Part shown: positions 1 through 6,959 of the stretch, one piece after another | How positions within the stretch are numbered: the stretch's first letter is position 1 | How the letters are laid out: every line of letters starts with the position of its first letter | Assembly (NCBI RefSeq): GCF_000940805.1 | Contig: NZ_CP007142.1 | Span: 5,928,593-5,992,592, forward strand | Length of the DNA: 64,000 bases | Reading direction: 5' to 3' | Origin: Gynuella sunshinyii YC6258 | GTDB taxonomy: Bacteria; Pseudomonadota; Gammaproteobacteria; Pseudomonadales; Natronospirillaceae | The notes under the pieces: generated by a model | Told to the model about the DNA's origin: nothing | Database searches by the model: none | Seen by the model: only the letters and a program-made list of their open reading frames with translations | Position numbers and translations under genes: made by a program

Positions 1-592
1 GTGCCTGTCCACCTTCACGATAGGGTGGAATGACCATGCTGCGGGCGATGCCGTTGGCCACTTGAGAACCATAATAACGACGCACCAGATGCAGGCAGCA
101 ATCCAGCGCAGCAGCGGTGCCGGCGGAGGTGACGAGGCCGCCATCTTCTACGTACAACGCGTAGGTGTCCAATTGAACGGTTGGAAAGCGATGACAGAAA
201 TCCGCTTCGTATTCCCAATGAGTGGCGGCTTTATGGCCGTCGAGCAATCCGCTATAAGCCAGCACGTAGGTGCCCAGACATAAACCAACCACCATTGCCC
301 CGCGTTGATGGGCACGGCGCAGCGCATCCTGCATAAGTTGTGATGGCAACTGATCCGGATCCGGCCAATAGGGCACAATGATCATATCGGCATCGGCAAG
401 CGCTTCCAGCCCATACTCCGTGTGCACCGAAAAGCCACTGTCTGAGGCAATCTGACCCGCCACTTCGGCACACAGTCGCAGACTGAAACGGCCGGCGGCA
501 TAGCGTTCATGACCAAAAATGATGCTCGGAATCGAGAGGTGAAACGGGCTGAATCCGGGGGTAACGATGACAGCAACGGCAATTTCCGGCAT
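1..592 (-). CDS. GlxA/FtrA-type transcriptional regulator, N-terminal part (runs off window)
   Basis: The frame is open from an ATG at 590-592 to the window edge, 197 codons with no stop. The translation starts MPEIAVAVIVTPGFSPFHLS and carries the DJ-1/PfpI-like amidotransferase fold of GlxA-type AraC regulators. The nucleophile-elbow region GLCLGTYVLA is visible near residues 113-122, followed by the TSAGTAAALD stretch typical of the family. The AraC-type DNA-binding half would lie outside the window. Members of the family often control catabolism of amino acids, betaine or carnitine, and the GbcB gene at the other end of the window would fit that. The link is inference. Confidence 0.8.
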   Translation of the reverse strand, partial: MPEIAVAVIVTPGFSPFHLSIPSIIFGHERYAAGRFSLRLCAEVAGQIASDSGFSVHTEYGLEALADADMIIVPYWPDPDQLPSQLMQDALRRAHQRGAMVVGLCLGTYVLAYSGLLDGHKAATHWEYEADFCHRFPTVQLDTYALYVEDGGLVTSAGTAAALDCCLHLVRRYYGSQVANGIARSMVIPPYREGGQA

Positions 593-707
593 GGATAAGA
601 CTCCAGAGCTTAACAGCCCGATATGGATAAGACGGCAGGCAGTATAAGCGGGTCATGAGGTGTACAACAGTGGCCCGTGTGCATAAACCGATTGTATCAG
701 GCCAACA

Positions 708-995
708 TTAGCTCAGCCGCGAAAAGGCGGAACGGCAATGATGCTGGCTCAACCAGCCAGCCTGACCACGATCAGAGACAAAACAGACCTTGAACTGGGC
801 CATACCGATTGAACCAAAGTACAGCCAGAGATTGGCATCCTGCTTATTGCGGGTGATGTACCAAAGACCATCACCATGGGCCTCACCCCAGCTGCTCACC
901 CGATAAACTGCAAGATCCGCCTGACCGGGATGGTTGACGATAGCGACCCGGAAATGGGCCTCTCCCATCACATTGGTTTGAAAAATGCGCGCCAT
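708..995 (-). CDS. DUF6150 family protein
   Basis: This is a 95-residue protein starting MARIFQTNVMGEAHFRVAIV. It has the repeating pattern of DUF6150: short beta-strand units ending in G-x-A (GEAHFRV, GQADLAV, GEAHGDG, GMAQFKV, GQAGW) with WYITRNKQDA between them. Function is unknown. It is divergent from the 141-codon gene at 1058, with 62 bp between the starts. Its first 34 codons are part of a duplication, and a broken copy lies at 3261-3364. Confidence 0.8.
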   Translation of the reverse strand: MARIFQTNVMGEAHFRVAIVNHPGQADLAVYRVSSWGEAHGDGLWYITRNKQDANLWLYFGSIGMAQFKVCFVSDRGQAGWLSQHHCRSAFSRLS

Positions 996-1552
996 ATTCT
1001 TGTGAACCTCGGTGTAAGGGTTAATACTGAGATCACCGCATCGCTCAGGATTCAGCCATGAACTTTCATCTTGGTCTCCGCTACAACCGCCATCAGGTCT
1101 CGCTCATGAAGCAGACAGACCGCAGTCGTGAGGTACTCGGTGTGGCCTATCCTGAAGAGAGTGATCGCCGCGCCCGGATTCTGGAACAATGGGGCCGTTC
1201 CCCCTGGTCACCCCGGCATCAATCCGCCGCCACTATCGACATGCCACTATCGAGTCGGGCACAGGCTATATTGTCTTATCAACTGGCCGGCGACATTCGC
1301 ACCCGCCTCAACGGTGGCATGGAACCACAGATACAATCACGTCAGCAACTACAACCCGGCATACAGCAACGCATGCACCTGGGCAGCCAGGGCGCGCGAT
1401 TCGATCTGCAACCGATGCACGCTTCCCGGCACCGGGACATACCCGCAACCCCGGCCCGGCGTGCGGCTTATCACTCCGGTTAATGTCACTTTAGTTGCTT
1501 TTTCGCACTCGTGTCCATTGATGACAGGCTGGTGGTGGCTTTGGGTTTCAGG
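892..1552. repeat. Direct repeat of about 661 bp, copy 1
   Basis: Positions 892-1552 match 3261-3921 at a constant offset of 2369 bp without visible gaps. The copy covers the first third of the DUF6150 gene, the divergent intergenic region and the whole 141-codon gene. Identity is lost abruptly on both sides. The copies are direct repeats bracketing about 1.7 kb that holds cassette remnants and a RAYT fragment, so homologous recombination between them could delete that segment. Confidence 0.9.
1058..1483 (+). CDS. Conserved protein of unknown function, 141 aa (paralogue 1)
   Basis: I do not recognise the family. The protein starts MNFHLGLRYNRHQVSLMK, is rich in Arg, Gln and His, and has no signal peptide or membrane segment. 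Support for coding is internal: compared with the copy at 3427-3852, 12 substitutions fall at third codon positions and leave the protein unchanged. Only three change a residue, all in the last 20 codons (R/Q, P/S, Y/H). Overlapping longer frames on the same strand (1128-1583 and 1189-1494) do not show this pattern and were rejected. A downstream in-frame ATG at 1106 is an alternative start. Confidence 0.65.
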   Translation: MNFHLGLRYNRHQVSLMKQTDRSREVLGVAYPEESDRRARILEQWGRSPWSPRHQSAATIDMPLSSRAQAILSYQLAGDIRTRLNGGMEPQIQSRQQLQPGIQQRMHLGSQGARFDLQPMHASRHRDIPATPARRAAYHSG

Positions 1553-1600
1553 GTCGGCTGAATCGAGCAGCTACTGGAAATGATTTTGTTAGGCAGCATC
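1553..1600 (-). other. attC half-site (first core only)
   Basis: Read on the minus strand, GCCTAACAAAATC overlaps the stop codon of a small ORF (1589-1690). That is the usual placement of the first core of an attC site. The second half is missing because the sequence changes into the 661-bp duplication at 1552. It is best seen as the left remnant of the cassette array. Confidence 0.4.
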
Positions 1601-1690
1601 GGTCGAAAACAATCGGTTGGCATCGAGTAAGCGCAAGGCTCGCAGTGTGTGGTGCCATTCTGCCGAAATAAGTAACCCACTTAAGGGCAT
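1589..1690 (-). CDS. Possible small cassette ORF, 33 aa
   Basis: An ATG at 1688-1690 opens a 33-codon frame ending ANRLFSTDAA, with its TAA inside the attC-like core. Stop-in-attC is typical of integron cassettes. There is no homologue I can name and the ribosome-binding site is weak, so it could be the tail of a decayed cassette. Confidence 0.3.
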   Translation of the reverse strand: MPLSGLLISAEWHHTLRALRLLDANRLFSTDAA

Positions 1691-2212
1691 GCAGCCTGAG
1701 ATAGTTAAATATGTTTTTTATTCTGCTCTTCGGACTCTTGAAGAGTTAAAGCGCTGCAACAGTTGCGCGGTATGTTTGCGTCAACTGCCCATGACTGCCA
1801 AGGCAAAAGCTCAAAGGACTCAACCTTTGTGCCCTGATGGAAGATAATTTTCCATTCATCATTAAATTTTTACCACACGCTGCTACGAAGTGAATAACTA
1901 CCTTCGTCAGTATCGTTACCTTTTATAAAGACTCTAAAGACCTGCTGGCAGATGTCTTCATTGTGTTGTGAGAACTCGAAGTCCTGAACTACTGCACCCA
2001 AGATTGCTGCGCAGGCAAGCGTTCTGGAAGATTATCTAATCCGAAATAAGCTCCAGAAGCTCCTATTTCTTTGAAACCGGTGCAATGATTTTTCTAAGCC
2101 CAACTTCAGAATGCCTTACTTCGAAAGTAAGCAATGATTTTTCCAGCTCAATTATCTGAGCTTCAAACTCCATAACCATCTGAACGCTTACCTCACAGCA
2201 GAATAAAAGCAG
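1691..2212. other. No gene seen
   Basis: The stretch has no convincing ORF on either strand. Its plus-strand frame at 1617-1847 shows no protein-like composition and no ribosome-binding site. The stretch probably consists of decayed cassette sequence. Confidence 0.5.
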
Positions 2213-2268
2213 AGCAACGCGCGCCTTTGGTTTTGCTATGCAGGTGGTACTTATTAAAAGGCATTACA
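2213..2268 (-). other. Degenerate attC-like site
   Basis: On the minus strand the stop of the 2264-2692 gene lies in GTAATGCC. About 45 bp on, AAAGGCGCGCGTTGC closes an imperfect hairpin (GCCTTT paired with AAAGGC). Position and symmetry fit an attC, but the first core is degenerate (TAATG instead of TAAC). Confidence 0.4.
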
Positions 2269-2692
2269 GCCGCCACCAATTAAGTTGATTTGTAGTGTGG
2301 TTCCAATACATATGAATTGAATCACACTCGCCAGCTTGTATGTAGAGATCGTAACATCCTGGACCTTCTTTGTACTCTGGAAATGCCTCACCAAATATTT
2401 CAATCAATCCTTCGGTACTGGACTCGTAGCTCGATAATGTTACTTCTGTGCCACAGAGAGCATCTTGTCTGTTGGGTTCTCCAATTCCAAAGGTTAGTGT
2501 TGACTCAATATTTGAGCCCGATATTTTTGTTTTAACTATTACATTTGACCCATGATAGCCAATCATAGTGTGATCCTTGTTTCCATCACAATTTACATCG
2601 ACCATCAATTGCGAATTCTCAACCCATGTTATTTCTTCTGCGAAAGAAAACACGGAAAATATAACAGAGCTCAGGAATAGTATTGTTCTCAT
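2264..2692 (-). CDS. Secreted protein of unknown function (cassette)
   Basis: The protein has 142 residues. The start at 2692 is chosen because AAGG lies five bases upstream and because the signal peptide MRTILFLSSVIFSVFSFA begins there. An ATG at 2716 would add eight residues before it. The mature part contains VDVNCDGNKDH, which resembles the Asp-rich calcium-binding turn of FG-GAP/integrin-like repeats. Four cysteines (in VNCDG, LCGTE, GCYD and GECD) suggest disulfides. Minus orientation, small size and an attC-like 3' end suggest an integron cassette. Function unknown. Confidence 0.6.
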   Translation of the reverse strand: MRTILFLSSVIFSVFSFAEEITWVENSQLMVDVNCDGNKDHTMIGYHGSNVIVKTKISGSNIESTLTFGIGEPNRQDALCGTEVTLSSYESSTEGLIEIFGEAFPEYKEGPGCYDLYIQAGECDSIHMYWNHTTNQLNWWRL

Positions 2693-2769
2693 AAATACCT
2701 TATAAGTTTTGAACATTTGCCGAATGCTGGCACTATATTTTGCGAAGCAAATTCGTGACAGTATGAGGT

Positions 2770-2819
2770 CAGTTACTTCGTCTTAATATAACAGCAGTTA
2801 CTTCGTCTTAATATAACAG
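2770..2819. repeat. Two tandem 25-bp units
   Basis: CAGTTACTTCGTCTTAATAT followed by AACAG occurs twice in perfect tandem (2770-2794 and 2795-2819). The second unit runs into AACAGGATACCCATCTTAA, a degenerate form of the RAYT-element end found elsewhere in the window. Confidence 0.9.
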
Positions 2820-2852
2820 GATACCCATCTTAATCCCTGAAATTCACTCCAA

Positions 2853-3175
2853 CAACAGGCATTTGAGGACTTGTCGCAATGGCAGGATACCTTAACCTCT
2901 ATCAGCCGGTTTATGGCAGTGCTCAATGAAGGTATTGCCCGCGGAGCGAATGCTGGGGATAACTGCACAGGCAAATTCTATCAATGCCTTCCCTGACATT
3001 GACCCTGTGGGCTTGCGTGGATATTCGTTCCAGACGAATGTGTGGGAAGGCAGGTTTAGGTCTCAAGCGCTTCTCGAGGAACAGTCCTTAGCCGCCTGTT
3101 GATCTCAACCCGATTCGAGCCAGGATGGCTACAACACCGGAAACATCTGATCATACCTCTGTACAAAAGCGCCAA
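2853..3175 (+). pseudogene. RAYT/IS200-like transposase remnant
   Basis: The plus strand encodes fragments that line up with the middle of the other RAYT copies here (ISRFMAVLNEGIAR, FWEGRF-type SQALLEEQSLAAC, VDLNPIRARMATTPETSDH). The two blocks are separated by about 60 bp of foreign sequence, then a deletion with frame change removes the start of the VDLNPIRA block. N- and C-terminal parts are gone. Unlike the other copies it faces right. It lies between the two copies of the 661-bp duplication. Confidence 0.8.
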
Positions 3176-3260
3176 AGAATCTCTACAGCCTCAGAACAGA
3201 ATTGTCTCGGCAAGAATCTCGGAATCAGTTAAATGATTAGAGACTCTCCTTTCCCCCAAA

Positions 3261-3364
3261 CTGTTCACCCGATAAACCGTAAGATCTGCCTGACCGGGAT
3301 GGTTGACGATGGCTACCCGGAAATGGGCCTCTCCCATCACGTTGGTTTGAAAAATGCGCGCCAT
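3261..3364 (-). pseudogene. Truncated DUF6150 copy
   Basis: The first 34 codons match the start of the DUF6150 gene at 995 (MARIFQTNVMGEAHFRVAIV). The frame then passes the duplication edge into unrelated sequence and stops about 20 codons later. The domain needs about 80 residues, so this copy is not functional. Confidence 0.8.
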
Positions 3365-3426
3365 ATTCTTGTGAACCTCGGTGTAAGGGTTAATACTGAG
3401 ATCACCGCATCGCTCAGGATTCAGCC

Positions 3427-3852
3427 ATGAACTTTCATCTTGGTCTCCGCTACAACCGCCATCAGGTCTCGCTCATGAAGCAGACAGACCGCAGTCGTGA
3501 GGTACTCGGTGTGGCCTATCCTGAAGAGAGTGATCGCCGCGCCCGGATTCTGGAACAATGGGGACGCTCTCCCTGGTCTCCCCGGCATCAGTCCGCCGCC
3601 ACGATCGACATGCCACTGTCGAGCCGGGCACAGGCTATTTTGTCTTATCAACTGGCCGGCGACATTCGCACCCGCCTCAACGGTGGCATGGAACCACAGA
3701 TACAATCACGTCAGCAACTGCAACCCGGCATACAGCAACGCATGCACCTGGGCAGCCAGGGTGCACGATTCGATCTGCAACCGATGCACGCTTCCCGGCA
3801 CCAGGACATATCCGCAACCCCGGCCCGGCGTGCGGCTCATCACTCCGGTTAA
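3427..3852 (+). CDS. Conserved protein of unknown function, 141 aa (paralogue 2)
   Basis: This is the second copy of the 1058-1483 gene. The proteins differ at only three positions, all near the C-terminus (HQDIS and HHSG here, HRDIP and YHSG there). The first 127 bp are identical. Between them the copies carry 12 silent changes, so the duplication is not brand new and the reading frame has been kept. Its own upstream region, including the remnant of the divergent DUF6150 start, was duplicated with it, so any promoter in the 62-bp gap came too. Confidence 0.65.
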   Translation: MNFHLGLRYNRHQVSLMKQTDRSREVLGVAYPEESDRRARILEQWGRSPWSPRHQSAATIDMPLSSRAQAILSYQLAGDIRTRLNGGMEPQIQSRQQLQPGIQQRMHLGSQGARFDLQPMHASRHQDISATPARRAAHHSG

Positions 3853-4105
3853 TGTCACTTTAGTTGCTTTTTCGCACTCGTGTCCATTGATGACAGGCTG
3901 GTGGTGGCTTTGGGTTTCAGGCTTCGTAGTAAACCTGATCCATCCGATATTTTCTTGTTCTGCAAGGTAATCCTGGATTTTCCTTATCATGTGTATTATT
4001 TGATGGTTAAAGTGGGTGCCTCTTTATTCTTTGCTGTCCCTTTATTCTTTTTATTTTACATGCATCCATTGCAGCGGAATGTCAGAAGTTTTTTGAGTCA
4101 GGATT

Positions 4106-4738
4106 CTATTTTTTCACATGTACCGTTATGTGATTATATTTCTCTCGCTCATAGATATTTGTTTTCAAAATATGAAATCCAATGCCCTCTAATTCTGATA
4201 TTAAATTATTGACAGATGATATGTGACGATATGCAAAACCATCTTTTATTATTTGTGCATTGTGATCGTCTTTTGAGCACAAACTACTCACAAAAAAAAC
4301 ACCATTTTTCAATAGAGACTGAAATACCAGATTAAGAAACGTTCGTCGATCATCACCGATGATGCAATGAAGGCAGTTACCATCAACAATAACATCGTAG
4401 GTTTCTAAAAAATCTATTGCGGGTTTTGTTAAATCAGCGACATAAAAATGTCCCGGAATATTCAAGGACTTCGATTTCTCCTTAGCCCAATTAACAGCTG
4501 CTGATGAAATATCGACTCCTGTAACTTCGTACCCCAGTCGAGCAAAGCAACGACTCAAATGCCCTTCACCGCAGCCTAATTCAAGGAGTTTACCCTTAGA
4601 GGGAACATCCTCGATTGCAAAGACTCTTTCAATAAACTCTGAATCATGAGAAATTCTTTCGTTTCCGCCCCATCCAGCTAGCCCTGCATTTTTGACTTGA
4701 ACATATATTTCATCATGAACTAAATAATTTGGCTTCAT
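4106..4738 (-). CDS. SAM-dependent methyltransferase (class I), cassette
   Basis: The protein has 210 residues from the ATG at 4738. This start is preferred to the upstream one at 4777 because the latter lies inside the attC site of the next cassette. The Rossmann-fold SAM-binding motif is KLLELGCGEGHLSRCFARLG, followed by VTGVDIS (motif II, acidic residue) and YDVIVDGNCLHCI (motif IV). The architecture matches Methyltransf_11/25-type small-molecule methyltransferases. The substrate cannot be told. It is the leftmost clear cassette, and no attC is visible after its stop. Confidence 0.8.
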   Translation of the reverse strand: MKPNYLVHDEIYVQVKNAGLAGWGGNERISHDSEFIERVFAIEDVPSKGKLLELGCGEGHLSRCFARLGYEVTGVDISSAAVNWAKEKSKSLNIPGHFYVADLTKPAIDFLETYDVIVDGNCLHCIIGDDRRTFLNLVFQSLLKNGVFFVSSLCSKDDHNAQIIKDGFAYRHISSVNNLISELEGIGFHILKTNIYEREKYNHITVHVKK

Positions 4739-4739
4739 A

Positions 4740-4791
4740 CTTAACCGCTGGCGGCGAGTCACGAGCCTCAAGCCCATCGCGCCTTGTTATT
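4740..4791 (-). other. attC site
   Basis: On the minus strand it runs from AATAACAAGGCGCG to CGCCAGCGGTTAAG. The TAAC and GTTA cores are symmetric, and it directly follows the stop of the GNAT gene and precedes the methyltransferase ATG by a few bases. This is compact cassette spacing. Confidence 0.75.
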
Positions 4792-5341
4792 GTGGATCAG
4801 AAGGAACCACCGAGTAAATTTTCGTATTACGAAGTTTTCCTGCCATGTCGTAACGATCATTTCTCAAAGTACCTTCATGTATAAAACCAACGCGTTCGGC
4901 TAATTTCCAGCTAGAGATATTTCTTTCATCAGTTGTTAAGAAAATTCGCGATGCCTTAAGTTCCTTTAGAGCATAAGAAACCAGGGCTTTCACTCCCTCG
5001 GTCATTAAACCTTGCTTGGAATAACGACTATTACCCCAATAACCGACTTCAAATTGACGTTTATCCCAGTCCGGATTATGTAGCCCGCTACCGCCAACCA
5101 CTTCGCCTGTTTCCTTGTGGAAGAATAAAACCATGAGATCCTCATTGAGCAGAAACCGACCATATGCCTTTCTACACGATTCTTCAGACTGTACCGTTGT
5201 TGGGGGCGGTGTTACCCATCCAAGCCAATCCTTTAACTGGTCGATAGACTCAAGTATTGCTTTGTTAAAGCAGGCTCCATCTCCTGGCCTGGCGACACGA
5301 ACAATTAGTCTGTCTGTTTCGATAACTTCAGTGAGATACAT
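4787..5341 (-). CDS. GNAT acetyltransferase, RimJ/RimL type (cassette)
   Basis: The protein has 184 residues and a GNAT_3 (RimJ/RimL-like) pattern. It starts with TDRLIVRVARPGD, has the beta-4 segment FEVGYWG and the acetyl-CoA pyrophosphate-binding loop SKQGLMTEGVKALV, and ends in the NISSWKLAERVGFIHEGTLR block. It could acetylate an N-terminal amine of a protein or a small molecule. Acetyltransferases are common integron cargo and some give drug resistance, but nothing here identifies the substrate. The stop codon overlaps the attC core. Confidence 0.85.
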   Translation of the reverse strand: MYLTEVIETDRLIVRVARPGDGACFNKAILESIDQLKDWLGWVTPPPTTVQSEESCRKAYGRFLLNEDLMVLFFHKETGEVVGGSGLHNPDWDKRQFEVGYWGNSRYSKQGLMTEGVKALVSYALKELKASRIFLTTDERNISSWKLAERVGFIHEGTLRNDRYDMAGKLRNTKIYSVVPSDPQ

Positions 5342-5370
5342 AATTTCCTGTCCAATAATGTCCCAGTAAA

Positions 5371-5442
5371 GGGCGAACGTTAGCGAATCCGGTGGAGCTC
5401 ATGTCTTTTGTGGCCAGAACGAGTTTAAATCGTTTGTTACGC
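5371..5442 (-). other. attC site
   Basis: On the minus strand it runs from GCGTAACAAACG to CGCTAACGTTCGCC and overlaps the stop of the 5437-5946 ORF. Its right arm, CCACCGGATTCGCTAACG, is the same as in the attC at 6411-6491. This shows two cassettes with closely related attC sites side by side. Confidence 0.75.
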
Positions 5443-5946
5443 GCTGCACCGCAATTTCTGCCAATACTCATAATCTATTAAACTTGGTTTTTCACCCCAA
5501 CCGCCGTTATCTTTGAACCGCGAAAACTTAAATGGCGTTATAGGTGGAAGGCTCTCGATTTTCATGGATTTGATTGATTTTTGGAATGATTCGTATGATT
5601 GTGAATCTTCTGACGCACCCCAGAAGCTACTCCAAATTATCTCAACCAAACCTTCAATAACATTTCTGAAACGGTGCTCTTCAATATTACTGTCAACAAG
5701 CTTACGCCTTACACTTTCTGGCAATTCACCACCCAGTGCGAAGTCAATTAACGTTGGTGATGATTTTATCCAGGGGTCAAACTGATCAGGGCCCTCAATA
5801 AGTGGCCACTTCCACATATAGTCAATGAACTCATCTATTTCCGGAGATGCCAAACAGTGATCTTTACAAAACTCCTCGAACGCCAGTAGACACACTATCA
5901 TTCTACCTGTTAGTGATAGATTTCGAACTTCTTCCTCCAGACTCAT
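5437..5946 (-). CDS. Unknown cassette protein, 169 aa
   Basis: I do not recognise this acidic, Trp/Phe-rich soluble protein (starts MSLEEEVRNLSLTGRMIV). There is no signal peptide or membrane segment. Its TAA is embedded in the attC core, which supports it as the cassette ORF. The predicted composition is mostly helical. Confidence 0.6.
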   Translation of the reverse strand: MSLEEEVRNLSLTGRMIVCLLAFEEFCKDHCLASPEIDEFIDYMWKWPLIEGPDQFDPWIKSSPTLIDFALGGELPESVRRKLVDSNIEEHRFRNVIEGLVEIIWSSFWGASEDSQSYESFQKSIKSMKIESLPPITPFKFSRFKDNGGWGEKPSLIDYEYWQKLRCSA

Positions 5947-5969
5947 TAGTCACACCAATTATGAACACT

Positions 5970-6005
5970 AATATGGACACGAGAATATAACAGAACGTCC
6001 ACATT
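5970..6005. repeat. Inverted repeat, possible degenerate attC
   Basis: AATATGGACACG and CGTCCACATT pair around a 14-base loop between two cassette ORFs, where an attC would be expected after the 6018-6383 gene. Canonical TAAC/GTTA cores are not evident. Confidence 0.4.
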
Positions 6006-6017
6006 AAGCCGTATTTA

Positions 6018-6383
6018 TCACCAGTATTTTTGAAGTCTTTTGAGAACGACTTCGTCAGACAAAACCAAGTTAGACTTACACCATTCGATAAATTCTATAA
6101 CGACAGCCAGTTGACGACCCGTAAGGTTGTATTTAAAAGGAGCAAGTTGTGAATTTTTAGTCCTGCCTAAAAATGCTAAATCAGACAACAGTCCATCACA
6201 GATGAGGTTACCATCATGATCTCCGTTTTTAACGACCCAAAGCATATACTGAGGAATTAACTCCTCTTGCGGTATGCCAGGGTTATCAAATATCGGGCAA
6301 GAATTATTGGCAATATGTTCATCACTAAGAAGAGTAACGTCTTTCAAATTAAACGCGTCAATTATATCCATATCAATGTTCAT
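6018..6383 (-). CDS. Unknown cassette protein, 121 aa
   Basis: The protein starts MNIDMDIIDAFNLKDVTLLS. It is soluble and acidic at the N-terminus, and I recognise no family. GAGGAG-like purines precede the start. It sits in line with the other minus-strand cassettes and directly after the attC at 6411. Confidence 0.55.
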   Translation of the reverse strand: MNIDMDIIDAFNLKDVTLLSDEHIANNSCPIFDNPGIPQEELIPQYMLWVVKNGDHDGNLICDGLLSDLAFLGRTKNSQLAPFKYNLTGRQLAVVIEFIEWCKSNLVLSDEVVLKRLQKYW

Positions 6384-6410
6384 ATCATGTAAACTAACCT
6401 CCTCTCTACA

Positions 6411-6491
6411 TGGCGAGCGTTAGCGAATCCGGTGGAGGCCACGCTTTTTTTTGTGGCCGGAACGCGTTTGAACGGCTTATCATGCATTACG
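6411..6491 (-). other. attC site
   Basis: On the minus strand the site follows the DUF3144 stop. CGTTCCGGCCAC pairs with GTGGCCTCCACCGG around an A-rich loop, and it ends CGCTAACGCTCGCC. Its hairpin is one of the strongest in the array. It shares its right arm with the attC at 5371-5442. Confidence 0.75.
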
Positions 6492-6777
6492 CGTTGTCCC
6501 TCATATAGGCATCGAAGTTTTCGATATAGTCATCCAGGTTTTCTTCGAGCATTTTGCGGTATTCGCCAACAAAATAATCCAATGTTTCCTGTTTGGCAGC
6601 AGACATGTCTTGACCATTTTTCCAACCACATGCACTCACCCAGGCATTGAAACGAGCTGTAGCGTACATATTTGAGGCACTCACTTTACCACGCGTGGCT
6701 TTCTTATTTATCTGATCGTTGGATAAATGAATATGCGCATCAGCGCGTTGGTAAAATGCTTCATCTGCGTCTTGCAT
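6487..6777 (-). CDS. DUF3144 family protein (cassette)
   Basis: The protein has 96 residues and the recognisable DUF3144 pattern: FYQRADAHIHLSNDQI, KVSASNMYATARFNAWVSAC and YRKMLEENLDDYIENF. The family is small and all-helical with no known function. The start at 6777 is preceded by AAGGAGA, a strong ribosome-binding site. Its stop overlaps the attC, as in its neighbours. Confidence 0.85.
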   Translation of the reverse strand: MQDADEAFYQRADAHIHLSNDQINKKATRGKVSASNMYATARFNAWVSACGWKNGQDMSAAKQETLDYFVGEYRKMLEENLDDYIENFDAYMRDNA

Positions 6778-6902
6778 AGGTTCTCCTTGGGCGAATGGTT
6801 TTTGTGGTTAGGGCAAAGTACGCTCTAGCCCTATGAAGGAAAGTATGAATATCGGAGAGGCAAGAATATTTAGCGATATGAAACGACTTTCTCCTGTTAG
6901 AT

Positions 6903-6952
6903 GAGAGACTGTATTTAATTTTGTGGATCTGCACGGATAAATATAGTCTCTC
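6903..6952. repeat. 15-bp inverted repeat after the exonuclease gene
   Basis: GAGAGACTGTATTTA and TAAATATAGTCTCTC (one mismatch) flank 20 bases, a few bases after the stop of the 6960-8036 gene. It could be a transcript-end hairpin or an unusual attC. There is no T-tract for a standard terminator. Confidence 0.6.
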
Positions 6953-6959
6953 GAACATA

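Larger units (their letters stand above)
3261..3921. repeat. Direct repeat of about 661 bp, copy 2
   Basis: This is the partner of 892-1552. The left end cuts the DUF6150 gene after codon 34 and the right end falls 69 bp after the stop of the 141-codon gene. Differences between copies are few and mostly synonymous in that gene. Confidence 0.9.

Noticed and set aside
1128-1583. Longer overlapping frames across the 141-codon gene
   Set aside because: The pattern of silent changes between the two copies fits only the 1058-1483 frame; the other frames accumulate many amino-acid changes.
3880-4212. Plus-strand 110-codon ORF
   Set aside because: It runs from the duplication edge into the antisense of the methyltransferase gene, has no ribosome-binding site and a composition typical of a shadow frame.
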